From: Spirochaetales bacterium
Lineage (GTDB): Bacteria; Spirochaetota; Spirochaetia; Sphaerochaetales; Sphaerochaetaceae
Assembly (NCBI GenBank): GCA_012800465.1
Contig: JAAZJI010000110.1
Location: forward strand, 1-6,096
DNA: 6,096 nt
Direction of reading: 5' to 3'
The translations under genes were made by a program, and so were the position numbers. Positions 5,614 through 6,096 of this stretch are shown piece after piece. The notes beneath the pieces are model-generated. The model saw only the letters and a list, made by a program, of their open reading frames with translations. It was not told the origin of the DNA and did no database searches. Within the stretch, counting starts at the first letter, position 1, and each line of letters begins with the position of its first letter.

Positions 5614-6096
5614 TGGGCGTCATCAGATTCTCGATCGCCGGATCGAGCGGCTCATCCGAACCCAGCCGCTTGAACGCCGAGCGGATGATCGTCGAACTTT
5701 CGTCGACCGTCGGATTATCCAGATAGAAGAGGTCCGCGGCGACGTCGTCGAACGCGACCACGCCACCCTCGCGGCGGATGACGATGAAGCGGACGAGCTC
5801 CTTCAGCTCCTTGTATCGATGCCACCTCTTCAACTGGGAAAGCAGGTCATCCCCGAGCAGCAACCCGAGCCGCCCCTTGATCGGATATTTCAGGTAGAGC
5901 TCCCTGACGGTATCGTAGGTGTATGAGGGGCCTTCCCTTCTCAACTCGCAGTCATCGACGACGAACTCCAGCTTCGGATCATCCGGGTAGATCTCCGGGT
6001 ATGCTTCGACTGCAAGGTTGGCCATCGCGACCCGATCGCTCCCCGGAGCGGGATCGGCGTCCGGCTTGAAGTGGTTTTGGCTCACCGGCACCAGGA
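5570..6096 (-). CDS. nadD: Nicotinate-nucleotide adenylyltransferase NadD, N terminus cut off by window end
   Basis: NadD joins nicotinate mononucleotide and ATP to give deamido-NAD, a core step of NAD synthesis in the cytoplasm. About 175 C-terminal residues are visible. The reading frame is open through base 6096, so some 25-30 residues, including the GGTFDPxHxGH nucleotide-binding start, lie outside the window. The visible part begins LVPVSQNHFKPD, the usual segment after the second strand. It continues with CELRREGPSYTYDTVREL, a GDDLLSQLKRWHRY block (substrate-binding Asp and Trp), and the signature SSTIIR at 5681-5698, which is the SSTxIR motif of nucleotidyltransferases. The end, VASYVRIHRLYR, is also typical. 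The GTG at 6089-6091 codes for an internal Val and is not a start. It is probably the first visible gene of the minus-strand operon and overlaps yqeK by at least 32 nt. Confidence 0.94.
   Translation of the reverse strand, partial: LVPVSQNHFKPDADPAPGSDRVAMANLAVEAYPEIYPDDPKLEFVVDDCELRREGPSYTYDTVRELYLKYPIKGRLGLLLGDDLLSQLKRWHRYKELKELVRFIVIRREGGVVAFDDVAADLFYLDNPTVDESSTIIRSAFKRLGSDEPLDPAIENLMTPNVASYVRIHRLYRA

Overview
The window looks like chromosomal DNA from a diderm, high-G+C bacterium (about 60% G+C by eye). It is most plausibly a spirochaete of the Sphaerochaeta/Treponema type. The hint is the binding protein's signal peptide, which ends in an AxA-like site followed by GGQ, a style common in spirochaete transport proteins, together with the TrpXYZ-type importer. 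This placement is inference; no rRNA or marker gene is present to prove it.

The left two thirds (1-4233) is a plus-strand transport cluster. A secreted substrate-binding protein (55-1044) is followed by a GC-rich hairpin (1059-1080). Next come an 8-9-helix permease (1101-2042) and an ABC ATPase (2029-2820) that overlaps the permease by 14 nt. Together these three genes make a complete ABC importer of the TrpX/TrpY/TrpZ family, likely for an aromatic amino acid. After a 51-nt gap comes a MATE-family exporter (2872-4233) that starts at TTG without a clear ribosome binding site and may have its own weak promoter.

The right third (4230-6096) is a minus-strand housekeeping operon, read right to left: nadD (nicotinate-nucleotide adenylyltransferase, cut by the window end), yqeK (HD-domain Ap4A hydrolase), a small lipoprotein I do not recognise, and rsfS (ribosomal silencing factor). 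The nadD-yqeK-rsfS order is classical, for example in Bacillus. The extra lipoprotein between yqeK and rsfS is joined to both neighbours by ATGA start/stop overlaps. Every junction in this operon is an overlap (at least 32, 4 and 4 nt).

The two operons converge so tightly that their stop codons overlap: CTAA at 4230-4233 supplies TAA to the MATE gene and TAG to rsfS. No intergenic terminator can lie between them. There is no stretch above 300 bases without a gene, and I see no tRNA, rRNA, CRISPR array, insertion sequence or other mobile element. I see no clear new defence or mobile system. The points most worth following are the unknown lipoprotein, the stop-over-stop convergence and the intercistronic hairpin.
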